The notes under the pieces were generated by a model. It was not told the origin of the DNA and did no database searches. It saw nothing but the letters and a program-made list of their open reading frames with translations. Both the position numbers and the translations under genes were made by a program. Positions 46,078 through 54,846 of a stretch of 64,000 bases of DNA are shown here, one piece after another (the first letter of the stretch is position 1; every line of letters starts with the position of its first letter). The DNA comes from Phocaeicola plebeius (GTDB lineage: Bacteria; Bacteroidota; Bacteroidia; Bacteroidales; Bacteroidaceae): NCBI RefSeq assembly GCF_003437535.1, contig NZ_QSQT01000001.1, positions 62,001 to 126,000 on the forward strand. The letters run 5' to 3'.

Positions 46078-46833
46078 ATGGATAAAAATATATCATTTAC
46101 GCTGAAAGTTTGGCGTCAGAACGGACCTAAGGAAAAAGGTCATTTCGATACATTCCAGATGAAGGACATTCCAGGCGATACTTCCTTCCTGGAAATGCTG
46201 GATATCTTGAACGAACAGTTGATTGAAGACGGAAAAGAACCGGTAGTGTTCGACCACGACTGTCGTGAAGGTATCTGCGGTATGTGTTCTTTGTACATCA
46301 ACGGACATCCGCACGGACCTGCTACAGGTGCTACTACCTGCCAGATCTACATGCGTCGTTTCAAAGACGGTGATGTAATCACTGTAGAACCGTGGCGTTC
46401 AGCTGGTTTCCCGGTTATCAAGGACTTGATGGTAGACCGTACTGCTTATGATAAGATTATGCAGGCAGGTGGTTTCATCAGCGTACGTACAGGTGCTCCT
46501 CAGGATGCCAACGCTATCCTGATTCCGAAACCGGTAGCTGACGAAGCAATGGATGCCGCTTCTTGTATCGGTTGTGGTGCCTGTGTAGCTGCTTGTAAGA
46601 ACGGTTCAGCCATGCTGTTCGTTTCTGCTAAGGTAAGCCAGTTGAACCTGTTGCCTCAGGGAAAACCGGAAGCATTGCGTCGTGCAAAGGCTATGATTGC
46701 CAAGATGGACGAACTGGGCTTCGGTAACTGTACCAACACTCGTGCTTGTGAAGCAGAATGTCCGAAATGCGTTTCAATCAGCAACATCGCTCGTTTGAAC
46801 CGCGACTTCATCAAAGCAAAACTGAAAGACTAA
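46078..46833 (+). CDS. frdB: Fumarate reductase/succinate dehydrogenase iron-sulfur subunit
   Basis: A 251-residue electron-transfer subunit linking FAD to the heme anchor. The plant-type [2Fe-2S] cysteines are in CREGICGMC plus a later Cys in ATTC. The C-terminal ferredoxin-like part has [11 protein letters not shown] and the [14 protein letters not shown] group, giving the [4Fe-4S] and [3Fe-4S] clusters. It is the last gene of the operon and is followed by a strong terminator. Confidence 0.96.
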   Translation: MDKNISFTLKVWRQNGPKEKGHFDTFQMKDIPGDTSFLEMLDILNEQLIEDGKEPVVFDHDCREGICGMCSLYINGHPHGPATGATTCQIYMRRFKDGDVITVEPWRSAGFPVIKDLMVDRTAYDKIMQAGGFISVRTGAPQDANAILIPKPVADEAMDAASCIGCGACVAACKNGSAMLFVSAKVSQLNLLPQGKPEALRRAKAMIAKMDELGFGNCTNTRACEAECPKCVSISNIARLNRDFIKAKLKD

Positions 46834-46855
46834 TTCTCTTTACAGACAGATAACG

Positions 46856-46897
46856 ATTCGCCCCGAAGCACACGCTGTTTCGGGGCGAATTCTTTTT
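46856..46897 (+). terminator. frdCAB terminator
   Basis: A perfect 12-base stem (ATTCGCCCCGAA with TTCGGGGCGAAT) with an 11-base loop is followed by TCTTTTTG. It is a strong rho-independent terminator 23 bases after the frdB stop. Confidence 0.88.
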
Positions 46898-46941
46898 GTC
46901 TTTTAAAAACTTTTAAAAAGCTGAAAATCAAGGGTTGAATA

Positions 46942-46973
46942 TTTGCACAGAATAAGTGTTATTCTTACATTTG
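46942..46973 (+). promoter_or_regulatory. Orphan promoter (TTTG-N20-TACATTTG) between frdB and dprA
   Basis: A full -33 TTTG (46942-46945) and -7 TACATTTG (46966-46973) with exactly 20 bases between them make this the best promoter match seen in the window. It points right, yet no gene on the plus strand follows; the next gene, dprA, is on the minus strand. It lies after the frd terminator. Confidence 0.75.
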
Positions 46974-46978
46974 TCACG

Positions 46979-47043
46979 TGATTTTTTTCATAGTATTAGA
47001 TTTAAGGTTAACAAGGTTGGGAGAAAGCGTTCTCCCATTTTTT
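46979..47043 (+). ncRNA. Candidate small RNA of about 65 nt between frdB and dprA
   Basis: The orphan promoter at 46942-46973 is followed within about 50 bases by a GGGAGAA/TTCTCCC hairpin and six T (47019-47043). The predicted transcript starts near 46979 and ends near 47043. It contains no start codon followed by an open frame of useful length. Its 3' end overlaps the dprA stop codon on the opposite strand by two bases. Existence is inferred from the two signals only; the RNA resembles no family that I recognise. Confidence 0.5.
47019..47043 (+). terminator. Terminator at the end of the candidate small RNA
   Basis: Seven perfect pairs (GGGAGAA with TTCTCCC) around an AGCG tetraloop are followed by ATTTTTT on the plus strand. 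The T run touches the dprA stop codon. On the minus strand there is no T run after the hairpin, so it favours rightward termination. Confidence 0.75.
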
Positions 47044-48154
47044 ATGCCATTTTGTAAACTCCTCCTGCCAGTGCACGGACCACGCCTTTCATCTCTAAGT
47101 TGAACAGCAGGCTGGTCATGCGGTTGATGGCGATGTTGCTTTCCACTACCAACGTATTGATTTGTATCCCGTCGGGATGTTTCTGTAAATGGGTGATGAC
47201 TTGTTCTTCTTCGGGTGTCAGCTCCGGGAACAGCTGGCGCTGGACTACCTGAGGGGAAATGGGCACATGGTCCCAGTTCATGGCTTTTACCACATCTTCC
47301 GCGCCCTGTATCAAGGCAGCGCGGTTTTTTTGTATCAGCAGGTTGCAGCCGGTGGAGTAGGTGTCGCCTACGCGGCCCGGAAAGGCGAAGCAGTCGCGCT
47401 GGTAGCTTTCGGCTATCTCGGCGGTAATGAGGGAGCCACCTTTGGGGCCGGACTCTACCACGAGGGTGGCGTCGCTGATGCCGGCTACGATGCGGTTTCG
47501 CTTCACGAAGTTTTGCCGGTCGGGGTTGGTGCCGCTCATGAACTCGGTGAGCAGTCCGCCCTGTGTCAGCATCTCGGTGGCGGTGCGGCGGTGTACAGCT
47601 GGGTAGATGCGGTCTAGACCGTGAGCCAGTACGCCCACGGTGTCGAATCCGTGGGTCAGTGCCTCACGGTGGGCATGGATGTCGATGCCGTAAGCCAGCC
47701 CGCTCACTATCAGCACGTCGGGAATCAGGGTGCTGAGTTCCTGCATGAAACGCTGGCAGAGGACTTTGCCGTAGTCGGTGGCATTGCGTGTGCCTACGAT
47801 GCTCAGGATGTGACGGTTGTTCAGGTTGGCCGAGCCTTTGTAGAACAACACGAGCGGGCCATCGGGACATTCGCGGAGGCGGGAAGGGTAGGCTTCGTCG
47901 TCTTCGGTCAGGCACTGAATCTGGTGCTTCTGGGCAAACGAGAGCTCGGCTTCGCACAGACGGAATACTTCCGTATGCTGAAAGGCGGTGGCTACTTTCG
48001 GAGTGACTCCGGGAAGAAGAGCCGGCAGCTCGCGGGCGTGTTCGAAAAGCATGGTCGCACTTCCGGCAGCCTGAATCAGGTGGCGGGCTCCTACCAGACC
48101 GATGCCGGGCAGAAGGGGAAGGGCCATGCGGCAGAGGAGTTCTTTTTCGTTCAT
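47042..48154 (-). CDS. dprA: DNA-processing protein DprA
   Basis: A 370-residue protein that loads RecA onto incoming single-stranded DNA in transformation. An N-terminal SAM/HhH-like part (about 1-80) precedes the extended Rossmann domain with IVGTRNATDYG, VSGLAYGID and GGLLTEF (about 110-285). A winged-helix-like C-terminus (about 305-370) is also present. It overlaps the upstream thioesterase gene by four bases (ATGA), so the two are co-translated. Natural competence is not established in Bacteroides, so the role here is open. Confidence 0.94.
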   Translation of the reverse strand: MNEKELLCRMALPLLPGIGLVGARHLIQAAGSATMLFEHARELPALLPGVTPKVATAFQHTEVFRLCEAELSFAQKHQIQCLTEDDEAYPSRLRECPDGPLVLFYKGSANLNNRHILSIVGTRNATDYGKVLCQRFMQELSTLIPDVLIVSGLAYGIDIHAHREALTHGFDTVGVLAHGLDRIYPAVHRRTATEMLTQGGLLTEFMSGTNPDRQNFVKRNRIVAGISDATLVVESGPKGGSLITAEIAESYQRDCFAFPGRVGDTYSTGCNLLIQKNRAALIQGAEDVVKAMNWDHVPISPQVVQRQLFPELTPEEEQVITHLQKHPDGIQINTLVVESNIAINRMTSLLFNLEMKGVVRALAGGVYKMA

Positions 48155-48558
48155 TGGTTCAGGTAGGGAGCAAAGATTTCATTGAAGAGGGCGCTGTCAC
48201 TCAGGCGTCCGTTGACTACGCACACGGTTTCTACGGTCGATTTGATGACGGGTTTCAGGTCGGGCAGACGGTAGATGTCCTGCACAAAGACGTATTTGAT
48301 GCCTTCCTTGCGGAGTGCCAAACGGGAGATGAACTCGTCGCCGCTGGTCAGCGGGGTTTTAAAAGCCATGTTCAGGCGGGCTACCACGGGGTCGATGCCC
48401 TGCTGGTGAAGCTGGGCGAAGCTGACGCCGACGGAGGAGAGAAACTCGTGGCGGGTGTGCTCGATATAGTGCTGGTAATTGGCATTGTTGACGATTCCCT
48501 GCAGGTCGCATTCATAGTCGCGGACCTTCATTTTCAGTTCAAAGATGTATTTCTCCAT
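48151..48558 (-). CDS. Acyl-CoA thioesterase, 4HBT hotdog family (YbgC-like)
   Basis: A 135-residue single hotdog-fold enzyme that hydrolyses acyl-CoA thioesters. The signature near the N-terminus is the RDYECDLQGIVNNANYQHYIEHTRHEF region. Its Asp (CDLQGIVNN) is the usual catalytic carboxylate of the 4-hydroxybenzoyl-CoA thioesterase type. Substrate unknown. It starts 59 bases from the divergent dus gene and overlaps dprA by four bases downstream. Confidence 0.9.
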   Translation of the reverse strand: MEKYIFELKMKVRDYECDLQGIVNNANYQHYIEHTRHEFLSSVGVSFAQLHQQGIDPVVARLNMAFKTPLTSGDEFISRLALRKEGIKYVFVQDIYRLPDLKPVIKSTVETVCVVNGRLSDSALFNEIFAPYLNQ

Positions 48559-48582
48559 GAGAGTGAAGTTTATGTATTTTCA

Positions 48583-48590
48583 CAAAGATA
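48583..48590 (-). promoter_or_regulatory. Putative -7 box of the thioesterase-dprA operon
   Basis: TATCTTTG on the minus strand, 25 bases before the thioesterase start. It lies back-to-back with the dus -7 box, only 12 bases away. Confidence 0.5.
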
Positions 48591-48602
48591 GCGAATTATT
48601 CC

Positions 48603-48610
48603 TATATTTG
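48603..48610 (+). promoter_or_regulatory. Putative -7 box of dus
   Basis: TATATTTG fits TAnnTTTG and ends six bases before the dus start codon at 48617. Transcription would give a nearly leaderless message. Confidence 0.5.
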
Positions 48611-48616
48611 CGGGAT

Positions 48617-49555
48617 ATGAAAGAGAATGTACCAGTAATTTATGCAGCCCCTTTGCAGGGCTTTACGGAAGTGGCGTGGCGCAATGCACATGCGCAGTGC
48701 CTGGGAGGTGTGGACGCGTATTATACTCCTTTTGTCCGGTTGGAGAAGGGAGAGATTCGTAACAAGGACAGGCGCGACGTGTCGCCTGAAGAGAACACGG
48801 TGCCCCGGCTGGTTCCGCAAGTGATTGCCTCGGACCCGGAGGAGCTGAAGGTGCTGACGGACTTTTTGGCTTCGCAGGGCTATCGGGAGATAGATGTGAA
48901 CATGGGCTGCCCGTTTCCGCTGATTGTACGTCGTGGGAAGGGAGCGGGTATCTTGTCTTCTCCGGAGAAGGTGGAGGCACTGTTGGAGATGATGAAGGTG
49001 TTTCCGGAGATTCGCTTTTCGGTGAAGATGAGGTTAGGCGGCCAGGATGCGGAGGAGTGGAAGGCGCTCGTGCCGTTACTCAACCGTTCGTGTGTGACGC
49101 AGGTGACGCTTCATCCGCGCATCGGGAAGCAGCAGTACAAGGGGGCGGTGGACCGGGAGGCGTTCCGTGCGTTCTATGAGGCGTGCGAGCGGCCGCTGGT
49201 GTACAACGGTGATTTGCTGACGGTGGCCGATATCCGGGAGGTACTGGAAGCGTTTCCCCGGCTGAAAGGGGTGATGCTGGGACGCGGGCTGCTGACGAAT
49301 CCGGCGCTGGCGCTGGCTTTCCGTGAGGGAGAATTGTCCGAGAACGAATTGAAGGCACGGGTAGCGCAGATGCACCGGCAGATGTATCTGTATTATCATC
49401 GGGTGATAGAGGGCGGAGAGGCGCAGCTGCTGGCCAAGCTGAAGACCTGCTGGGAGTACCTGTTGCCGGAGCTGGACAAGAAACAGCGGAAGGCTATCTT
49501 GAAGAGCAATCGCCTGGACGGGTATCTGCGGGCAGTGGAAGAGGCGTTGCGGTGA
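48617..49555 (+). CDS. dus: tRNA-dihydrouridine synthase
   Basis: A 312-residue FMN-dependent enzyme reducing specific uridines in the D-loop of tRNA. The TIM barrel has the N-terminal APLQGFTEVAWR motif. The catalytic cysteine is in DVNMGCPFP near residue 95, with the RRGKGAG flank and SVKMRLG near 130 that bind FMN and tRNA. The C-terminal helical tRNA-binding domain covers about 235-312. The start at 48617 begins at the conserved domain. The gene is GC rich compared with the genes that follow. Confidence 0.93.
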   Translation: MKENVPVIYAAPLQGFTEVAWRNAHAQCLGGVDAYYTPFVRLEKGEIRNKDRRDVSPEENTVPRLVPQVIASDPEELKVLTDFLASQGYREIDVNMGCPFPLIVRRGKGAGILSSPEKVEALLEMMKVFPEIRFSVKMRLGGQDAEEWKALVPLLNRSCVTQVTLHPRIGKQQYKGAVDREAFRAFYEACERPLVYNGDLLTVADIREVLEAFPRLKGVMLGRGLLTNPALALAFREGELSENELKARVAQMHRQMYLYYHRVIEGGEAQLLAKLKTCWEYLLPELDKKQRKAILKSNRLDGYLRAVEEALR

Positions 49556-49656
49556 GAGGTATGAAGAACTGAAAAGACTTAACTTTTTTTACAGAAGTAG
49601 GATGGTGATTTTGGTATTTTCATCTGTCTCTATTTGAAATAGAAATCGATTTGCAC

Positions 49657-50175
49657 ATGGGAAGAGACAGATTAAATATAGATGAGTTATTCAAGTTTTA
49701 TTATAGACCTTTGTGTTTGTATGCAACACATTATGTACAGGACGTAGAGATGGCCAAAGATATTGTGCAGGATTGCTTTTCGTCTTTGTGGGAGAAAATG
49801 AATAATGAAAAGTCTTGTGAGGTAAGTAATATGAAGGCTTATTTGTATGTGATGGTTAAGAACCGTAGCTTGGATTATTTGAGTCAGGAAAATCTGTTCA
49901 AATCGGGAGTCTCATTTACTGAATTAGAAGAAACCTTGTTGGATGAGGAGGTGGAGGAGCGGAGTGTGATGGAGGCGCGAATGTGGACTGCCATAGATGC
50001 CTTGCCTGAGCGTTGCCGTGAGGTCTTTCTTTTGCATAAACGGGATGGCCTGAAGTATCAGGAGATTGCTGAAAAGTTTCATATTTCGGTTCATACAGTC
50101 GACAGTCATATTCAGAAGGCATTTCGTTTGATACGTGAGGGGGCATATAAAGTGTATATGTTTCTCTTTAACTAA
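49657..50175 (+). CDS. ECF-type RNA polymerase sigma factor
   Basis: A 172-residue sigma-70 family factor of the extracytoplasmic-function type. Region 2 covers about 8-75 (LFKFYYRPLC, DVEMAKDIVQDCFSSLW). Region 4 covers about 110-165 (LPERCREVFLLHKRDGLKYQEIAEKF, with a helix-turn-helix in ISVHTVDSHIQKAF). The ATG at 49657 is chosen over a TTG six bases earlier. It is followed by a FecR-type anti-sigma gene and an STN-domain TonB receptor, so it is expected to respond to the receptor's ligand. The gene is markedly AT rich compared with dus. Confidence 0.93.
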   Translation: MGRDRLNIDELFKFYYRPLCLYATHYVQDVEMAKDIVQDCFSSLWEKMNNEKSCEVSNMKAYLYVMVKNRSLDYLSQENLFKSGVSFTELEETLLDEEVEERSVMEARMWTAIDALPERCREVFLLHKRDGLKYQEIAEKFHISVHTVDSHIQKAFRLIREGAYKVYMFLFN

Positions 50176-50249
50176 AATTCAGTGTTTTCACGTAGTGATT
50201 TTTGGGGTTTCTATTGTCACAGGGTTGAATGTATAATATCACCAGAAAC

Positions 50250-51059
50250 ATGAATGAATTAGAAGAAAAATGCCTTCGTTTTGTGTTGAGGCACTATCAA
50301 AAGAATAAATTGGACACACGGCAGGCTTTGAAAGTTTTCAAGGAAAAGCATGGAGTGGTTGGAAGGGCAGGCGGAAAGAACCGGTATTTCCTGTTTTTAT
50401 CTGGGCTGGCTGCGGCTATATTGCTGGCGTTTATTGTCTGGGTGGGTATATCTCCTGAGAAGCAGTGGACAGAATTGGCAGCATACGAACATGCAGTAAA
50501 GTACCAGTTGCCGGACAGTTCGGTCGTTACGGTATATCCCTATTCTTCTATTTGTTTCCGTACAAAGGATTATGCAGATGTATGTCGTGAAGTGAAATTG
50601 ACGGGGAAAGTTGGTTTTATGATAAAAAGAGATTGTACTCGTCCGTTTAAAGTAATAGGAAAGTTGGCTGAAGTTCAAGTGTTGGGTACTTGTTTCGTGA
50701 TGGATGAAAGCCGTGCGGATACCGCATGGGTTCAGGTGGAATCGGGAAAAGTACGGTTTTCTGTACTAGGTCAGTCGGAAGGTGTAGAACTTCTGGCTGG
50801 AATGGAGGCACAAGTGGTAAAAGGTCAGCATGTTCCGCAAATCGTCCATCGTCCGGATTCTGTAAAGAAAGGAAGTTTTGTATTTGAGAATACTCCTCTT
50901 CCGAAAGTACTTGCAGAGCTTTCCCGTTATTATGGGGTAAAGCTGGTAGCTGACCGGACAGACAAACGGTTGACAGCCAATTTCGATGCACACAGTCTGG
51001 ACGAAATCATCGAGATAATAGAAAAAGTATTAAAAGTGCATATTAAAAAGCAAGTATGA
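50250..51059 (+). CDS. FecR-family anti-sigma factor
   Basis: A 269-residue single-pass inner-membrane protein. The N-terminal cytoplasmic part (about 1-47) binds the sigma factor, one helix lies at about 48-68, and the periplasmic FecR domain (about 80-180) and DUF4974 domain (about 200-269) follow. The last carries the typical FENTPLPKVLAELSRYYGVKL and NFDAHSLDEIIEII elements. The in-frame ATG at 50229 would add seven residues. It overlaps the TonB receptor start by four bases (ATGA). It probably holds the ECF sigma factor inactive until the receptor signals. Confidence 0.92.
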   Translation: MNELEEKCLRFVLRHYQKNKLDTRQALKVFKEKHGVVGRAGGKNRYFLFLSGLAAAILLAFIVWVGISPEKQWTELAAYEHAVKYQLPDSSVVTVYPYSSICFRTKDYADVCREVKLTGKVGFMIKRDCTRPFKVIGKLAEVQVLGTCFVMDESRADTAWVQVESGKVRFSVLGQSEGVELLAGMEAQVVKGQHVPQIVHRPDSVKKGSFVFENTPLPKVLAELSRYYGVKLVADRTDKRLTANFDAHSLDEIIEIIEKVLKVHIKKQV

Positions 51060-53659
51060 TGAGTACCTTGTGGACTGTGGCGGCTGTCTGTTTATGTTTA
51101 GGGGGACATCCTTGTTCTGAAACTTCAGAATTGAAGAAAGCAATCGTACGAATGCAAGACTTGTATCATGTGAATTTCGTCTATGATTCTTCTTTGGAAA
51201 TGATACGGTTATCTGGCATTCTTTCTTCTGGTAAGTCATTGAAGGAGAATCTGCAAACAGTCTTTTCCGGAACCGGAATCAAATGGGAGATAAAAGGCAG
51301 CTATGTTTTGTTGTTTAAATCGAGCCAGTATACTTTCTCAGGACACGTGTGTCAGGATAATGGGGAATCACTCCTTAATGTCACGGTGTATGATCAGAAT
51401 ATGCATATCGGTACCTTAACGGATGAACATGGTTTTTTTAGTTTGACATTACCGGAAGGAAAGCATACTTTGCGTTTCTCTTATGTAGGTTATGAAGAGG
51501 TGGTGAAAGAATTGGACTTGCGTTCAGATTATTCTGGTACTATTTATTTGAAGGAAAGTTCCACTGCATTGGAAGGGGTAGTGGTAACAGCCGATTTGAA
51601 TACTTCTCTTTTTACAACTCAGACTGGAAAGATTTCGTTGACTTCAGAACAGTTGAATACGGAATTCTCACTGTTCAGTTCACCGGATTTAGTCAAGGCA
51701 ATTCAGCAGCTTCCCGGAGTATCTGCTGGCACGGAACTGCTCTCCGGGCTTTATGTACACGGGGGGAAGAATGATGAAAACTTATTCTTATTGGACGGCA
51801 TGCCTCTCTATCAGGTGAATCATTTTGGAGGATTGTTTTCTGCATTTAATACGGATATAGTGAAGAACGTGGATTTTTACAAGAGTGGTTTTCCGGCACG
51901 TTACGGAGGGAGGCTTTCGTCTGTGACAGATGTCCGTATGAAGGAGGGGGACTTAAAGGAGTTTCATGGTATGGTCTCGTTGGGGCTGCTGGACGGAAGG
52001 CTACGTTTCGAAGGGCCTGTCATAAAGGAAAAAACTTCTTTTGTGTTCGGTATGCGCCGGAGTTGGTTGGACGTGCTTTCTGCTCCTGCTTTGCGGATTG
52101 CCAATCGTTTCTTTCCCGAAGAAGATATCAATGCCCGTTATGCTTTTCATGATATAAATGCGAAAATTACACATCGGTTTTCCAATGAGAGCAGGCTTTC
52201 TTTTAGTGTGTATTCTGGAAGAGATTTGTTTAAAATGAAGGATAAACAGCTTTTCCCGTCAGGAAATCTGCTCCATCAAGAGAAAGAACAGACCACGGAT
52301 GAATATCATATCAGATGGGGAAATCTTTCTGCCGCGTTGTCATGGAATAATCAGTTCAATCATAAACTGACCGGTAACTTTTCTTTGGTATATGCCCGTA
52401 ATCTGTCTAAATATGACTTCAGGTCAGATGATAGTTTTTATAAAGGGGAAGATGATAAAGAATATTCTGTAGACCGGATGCAGAGGGACAGTTATTCTAC
52501 TATTGATGACGTAGGTTTTCGCATGGATTTTCATTACCTTCCTACGGCGAGTCATCATGTTCGCTTCGGAAGCGATTACTTGTATCATATCTATTGTCCG
52601 CAGCATACGCTATCACAGGATATAAGAGGTACGGAGGAAATGACGGATACGTTATTGTCATCAGTAGAGAGCCATTACAAGGGGAATGAATTCTCTTTTT
52701 ATGCGGAAGACGATATGAGGCTGACCCGAAAGCTGCGGATAAACTTGGGGGGACGTTATACCATGTATCAAGTTTCGGGAGCAGTATATCATTCGCTGGA
52801 GCCGAGAATATCGGCAAGTTACCGTCTGTTCAGTCGTACCACTTTAAAAGTTTCCTATACCGAGATGAGTCAGTTTGCGCACCAGTTATCCAATTCTTAT
52901 TTAAACTTGCCGACCGATTGTTGGGTTCCTTCTACCTCCCGTATACGTCCTATGCATTCGCGACAGGTGGCAGGTGGTGTGTACATGGAACTTCCGTGGA
53001 GGTTGCGCCTGGAGGTGGAAAGCTATTTCCGTACTACCAGCCGAATGTTGGAGTACGAGGCGGGAGGCAGTCTTACATTGCCTGCCGGAAACTGGGAACA
53101 GGTGGTACGGGTGGGAGACGGCAAATCGTATGGGTTGGAAACATCGCTGGTGTATCATGATGAGCAGAACCTCTTTCAGGCTGGTTATACTTTATCATGG
53201 AGCAAGCAAAAATTTGATGATTTCTATTCCGGTTGGTATCCCAGCAAGTTTGATAATCGTCATAAACTGAATTTTGTCTATCGTCGTAAATTCAGCCATC
53301 GAATGGATGTATATGCAGCGTGGACTTATCGTAGTGGTGACCATGCGACGGTTCCTACACAGTATGTGGAAAATCCTTGCCTACCTGGAACTTCGCAGTT
53401 GTCGGACTTAGAGCCGATGTATGGAAAACCTAACAATATTACTTTGCCTGCCTACCACCGGCTGGATGTGGGTATCAATTTCCGGCGGACTACCAAGCGG
53501 GGATTCGAGCGAATTTGGAATGTGAGTATCTATAATGCTTATTGCCGTATGAATCCTTTTTATACAAAGATAGAACGGCAGGTGGATGGAAGTTTCAGAG
53601 GAAAGGCTATCGGACTGTTCCCGATAATTCCTTCTTTTAGCTACACCTTAAATTTCTGA
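51056..53659 (+). CDS. TonB-dependent receptor with STN signalling domain
   Basis: An 867-residue outer-membrane transporter. After a short signal sequence comes an STN-like domain (about 28-82, LYHVNFVYDSSLEMIRLSG), which in FecA-type receptors contacts the anti-sigma factor. A carboxypeptidase-regulatory-like domain (about 90-170) is followed by the plug (about 185-300, with GLYVHGGKNDENLFLLDG) and the barrel. The chain ends in a terminal phenylalanine (SYTLNF), as needed for outer-membrane insertion. No SusD partner follows; instead a DUF4249 lipoprotein does. The imported substrate is unknown. Confidence 0.92.
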   Translation: MMSTLWTVAAVCLCLGGHPCSETSELKKAIVRMQDLYHVNFVYDSSLEMIRLSGILSSGKSLKENLQTVFSGTGIKWEIKGSYVLLFKSSQYTFSGHVCQDNGESLLNVTVYDQNMHIGTLTDEHGFFSLTLPEGKHTLRFSYVGYEEVVKELDLRSDYSGTIYLKESSTALEGVVVTADLNTSLFTTQTGKISLTSEQLNTEFSLFSSPDLVKAIQQLPGVSAGTELLSGLYVHGGKNDENLFLLDGMPLYQVNHFGGLFSAFNTDIVKNVDFYKSGFPARYGGRLSSVTDVRMKEGDLKEFHGMVSLGLLDGRLRFEGPVIKEKTSFVFGMRRSWLDVLSAPALRIANRFFPEEDINARYAFHDINAKITHRFSNESRLSFSVYSGRDLFKMKDKQLFPSGNLLHQEKEQTTDEYHIRWGNLSAALSWNNQFNHKLTGNFSLVYARNLSKYDFRSDDSFYKGEDDKEYSVDRMQRDSYSTIDDVGFRMDFHYLPTASHHVRFGSDYLYHIYCPQHTLSQDIRGTEEMTDTLLSSVESHYKGNEFSFYAEDDMRLTRKLRINLGGRYTMYQVSGAVYHSLEPRISASYRLFSRTTLKVSYTEMSQFAHQLSNSYLNLPTDCWVPSTSRIRPMHSRQVAGGVYMELPWRLRLEVESYFRTTSRMLEYEAGGSLTLPAGNWEQVVRVGDGKSYGLETSLVYHDEQNLFQAGYTLSWSKQKFDDFYSGWYPSKFDNRHKLNFVYRRKFSHRMDVYAAWTYRSGDHATVPTQYVENPCLPGTSQLSDLEPMYGKPNNITLPAYHRLDVGINFRRTTKRGFERIWNVSIYNAYCRMNPFYTKIERQVDGSFRGKAIGLFPIIPSFSYTLNF

Positions 53660-53713
53660 ATCGGTATGCATTGGAATGTCATTGATTATAACAAATTTCT
53701 AAACATTGTATTT

Positions 53714-54802
53714 ATGCATTTAAACAAACAGAATTTTATAATAATACTTGCAGCTTTCAGTCTGTTGTCATCTTGTGTGTATCATTTTGACTTGGATGAA
53801 ATTTCAGAGGTTCCTAAATTAACGGTATATAGTTATCCTGGAAGTGGAGATACTACGGTGGTACGTCTTTCGCACAGTCTTCCAGTTTATGACAAAGGCA
53901 TGAGAATGTATGGATTAAAGGGAAGGGACATCAGACTGGAAGTGAATGACATTGCTGTTCCTTTGTTGTGGACAGAGGATTCATTGCCGGGAGTCCCCGC
54001 CAAAAGTTATTATGTGGTGCAGCCCTATGGGACGAGTGACCGTGTCCGGCTTACAGCTTCGGTAGAAGGGGTGAAAGCAGTATCTGCCTTTACCATTATT
54101 CCTGCTCCTTTTCCCTTAAACGCTGTTAAAATAGAACGAAAACCCTCTGAGTTGAGTGTGCTCCAGCTTCAGATAAATTTTACCGATTATGCAAAGATTG
54201 AAAATTACTATGCGGTAACGGTCAAAGAAAGGGTGAAGTATTGGAAAGAGGGGACTTCGGAGGTGCATTATGGCAAACCGTCTTCTGCTTATATGGACTG
54301 GAGTGATGAGCCAATGTTGGATGCTTCTTCTGGTTTGGATGACATTTTTATGGGAAACTATGCGTACTATCAGAATCTGTATTTTTGGAGCGATGAGAAA
54401 ATTCAGGGAAAGAATTACACACTTCGCCTGAATATGACTTACATACCTGATTACAAGACTTCTATTCAAGATGAAACTTTTATAAACAGAAAGCAATATA
54501 AGGTTTATTTATATAGTCTGTCTGAAGAGTTCTACCGTTATTTGAAATCACTTAATGAGCAGAAGAATAATGAACTGGGTAATGTGGAGCTGGCTCCTAT
54601 GCGGGCTACTTACACCAATGTGGAGAACGGTTTCGGACTGGTAGGTGGTTGCTGCTTGCGGCAAACGGAGTGGATGGAACTGTCAGAGTCTGAAACACAG
54701 TTAGATTTTGACCATGCAGTGTTTAATGTTGAATATAATGTGGATTCGATAAAAAAGAATCACCCGTTTATTTCGCTGAATAATGAATCGTTAAGTAAAT
54801 AA
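53714..54802 (+). CDS. DUF4249 lipoprotein
   Basis: A 362-residue predicted lipoprotein with lipobox LLSSC near residue 22 and a mature start CVYHFDLDE. It matches the DUF4249 family, found in Bacteroidetes downstream of TonB receptors of sigma/anti-sigma cassettes. The N-terminal region (about 30-135) looks like a beta-sandwich with alternating short strands; the rest is mixed. The ATG at 53714 is chosen because it gives the signal sequence; the open frame reaches 53666. It probably acts as the surface-exposed partner of the receptor, a role like SusD but with no sequence relation. This role is inferred. Confidence 0.82.
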   Translation: MHLNKQNFIIILAAFSLLSSCVYHFDLDEISEVPKLTVYSYPGSGDTTVVRLSHSLPVYDKGMRMYGLKGRDIRLEVNDIAVPLLWTEDSLPGVPAKSYYVVQPYGTSDRVRLTASVEGVKAVSAFTIIPAPFPLNAVKIERKPSELSVLQLQINFTDYAKIENYYAVTVKERVKYWKEGTSEVHYGKPSSAYMDWSDEPMLDASSGLDDIFMGNYAYYQNLYFWSDEKIQGKNYTLRLNMTYIPDYKTSIQDETFINRKQYKVYLYSLSEEFYRYLKSLNEQKNNELGNVELAPMRATYTNVENGFGLVGGCCLRQTEWMELSESETQLDFDHAVFNVEYNVDSIKKNHPFISLNNESLSK

Positions 54803-54846
54803 AACAGAAACTAGATTAAAAATAATAACGCTAATTGGAAATCAGT

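Noticed and set aside
50186..50200. A second parS-like sequence (TTTTCACGTAGTGA)
   Set aside because: Only half of the palindrome fits; the right arm breaks the ParB consensus.
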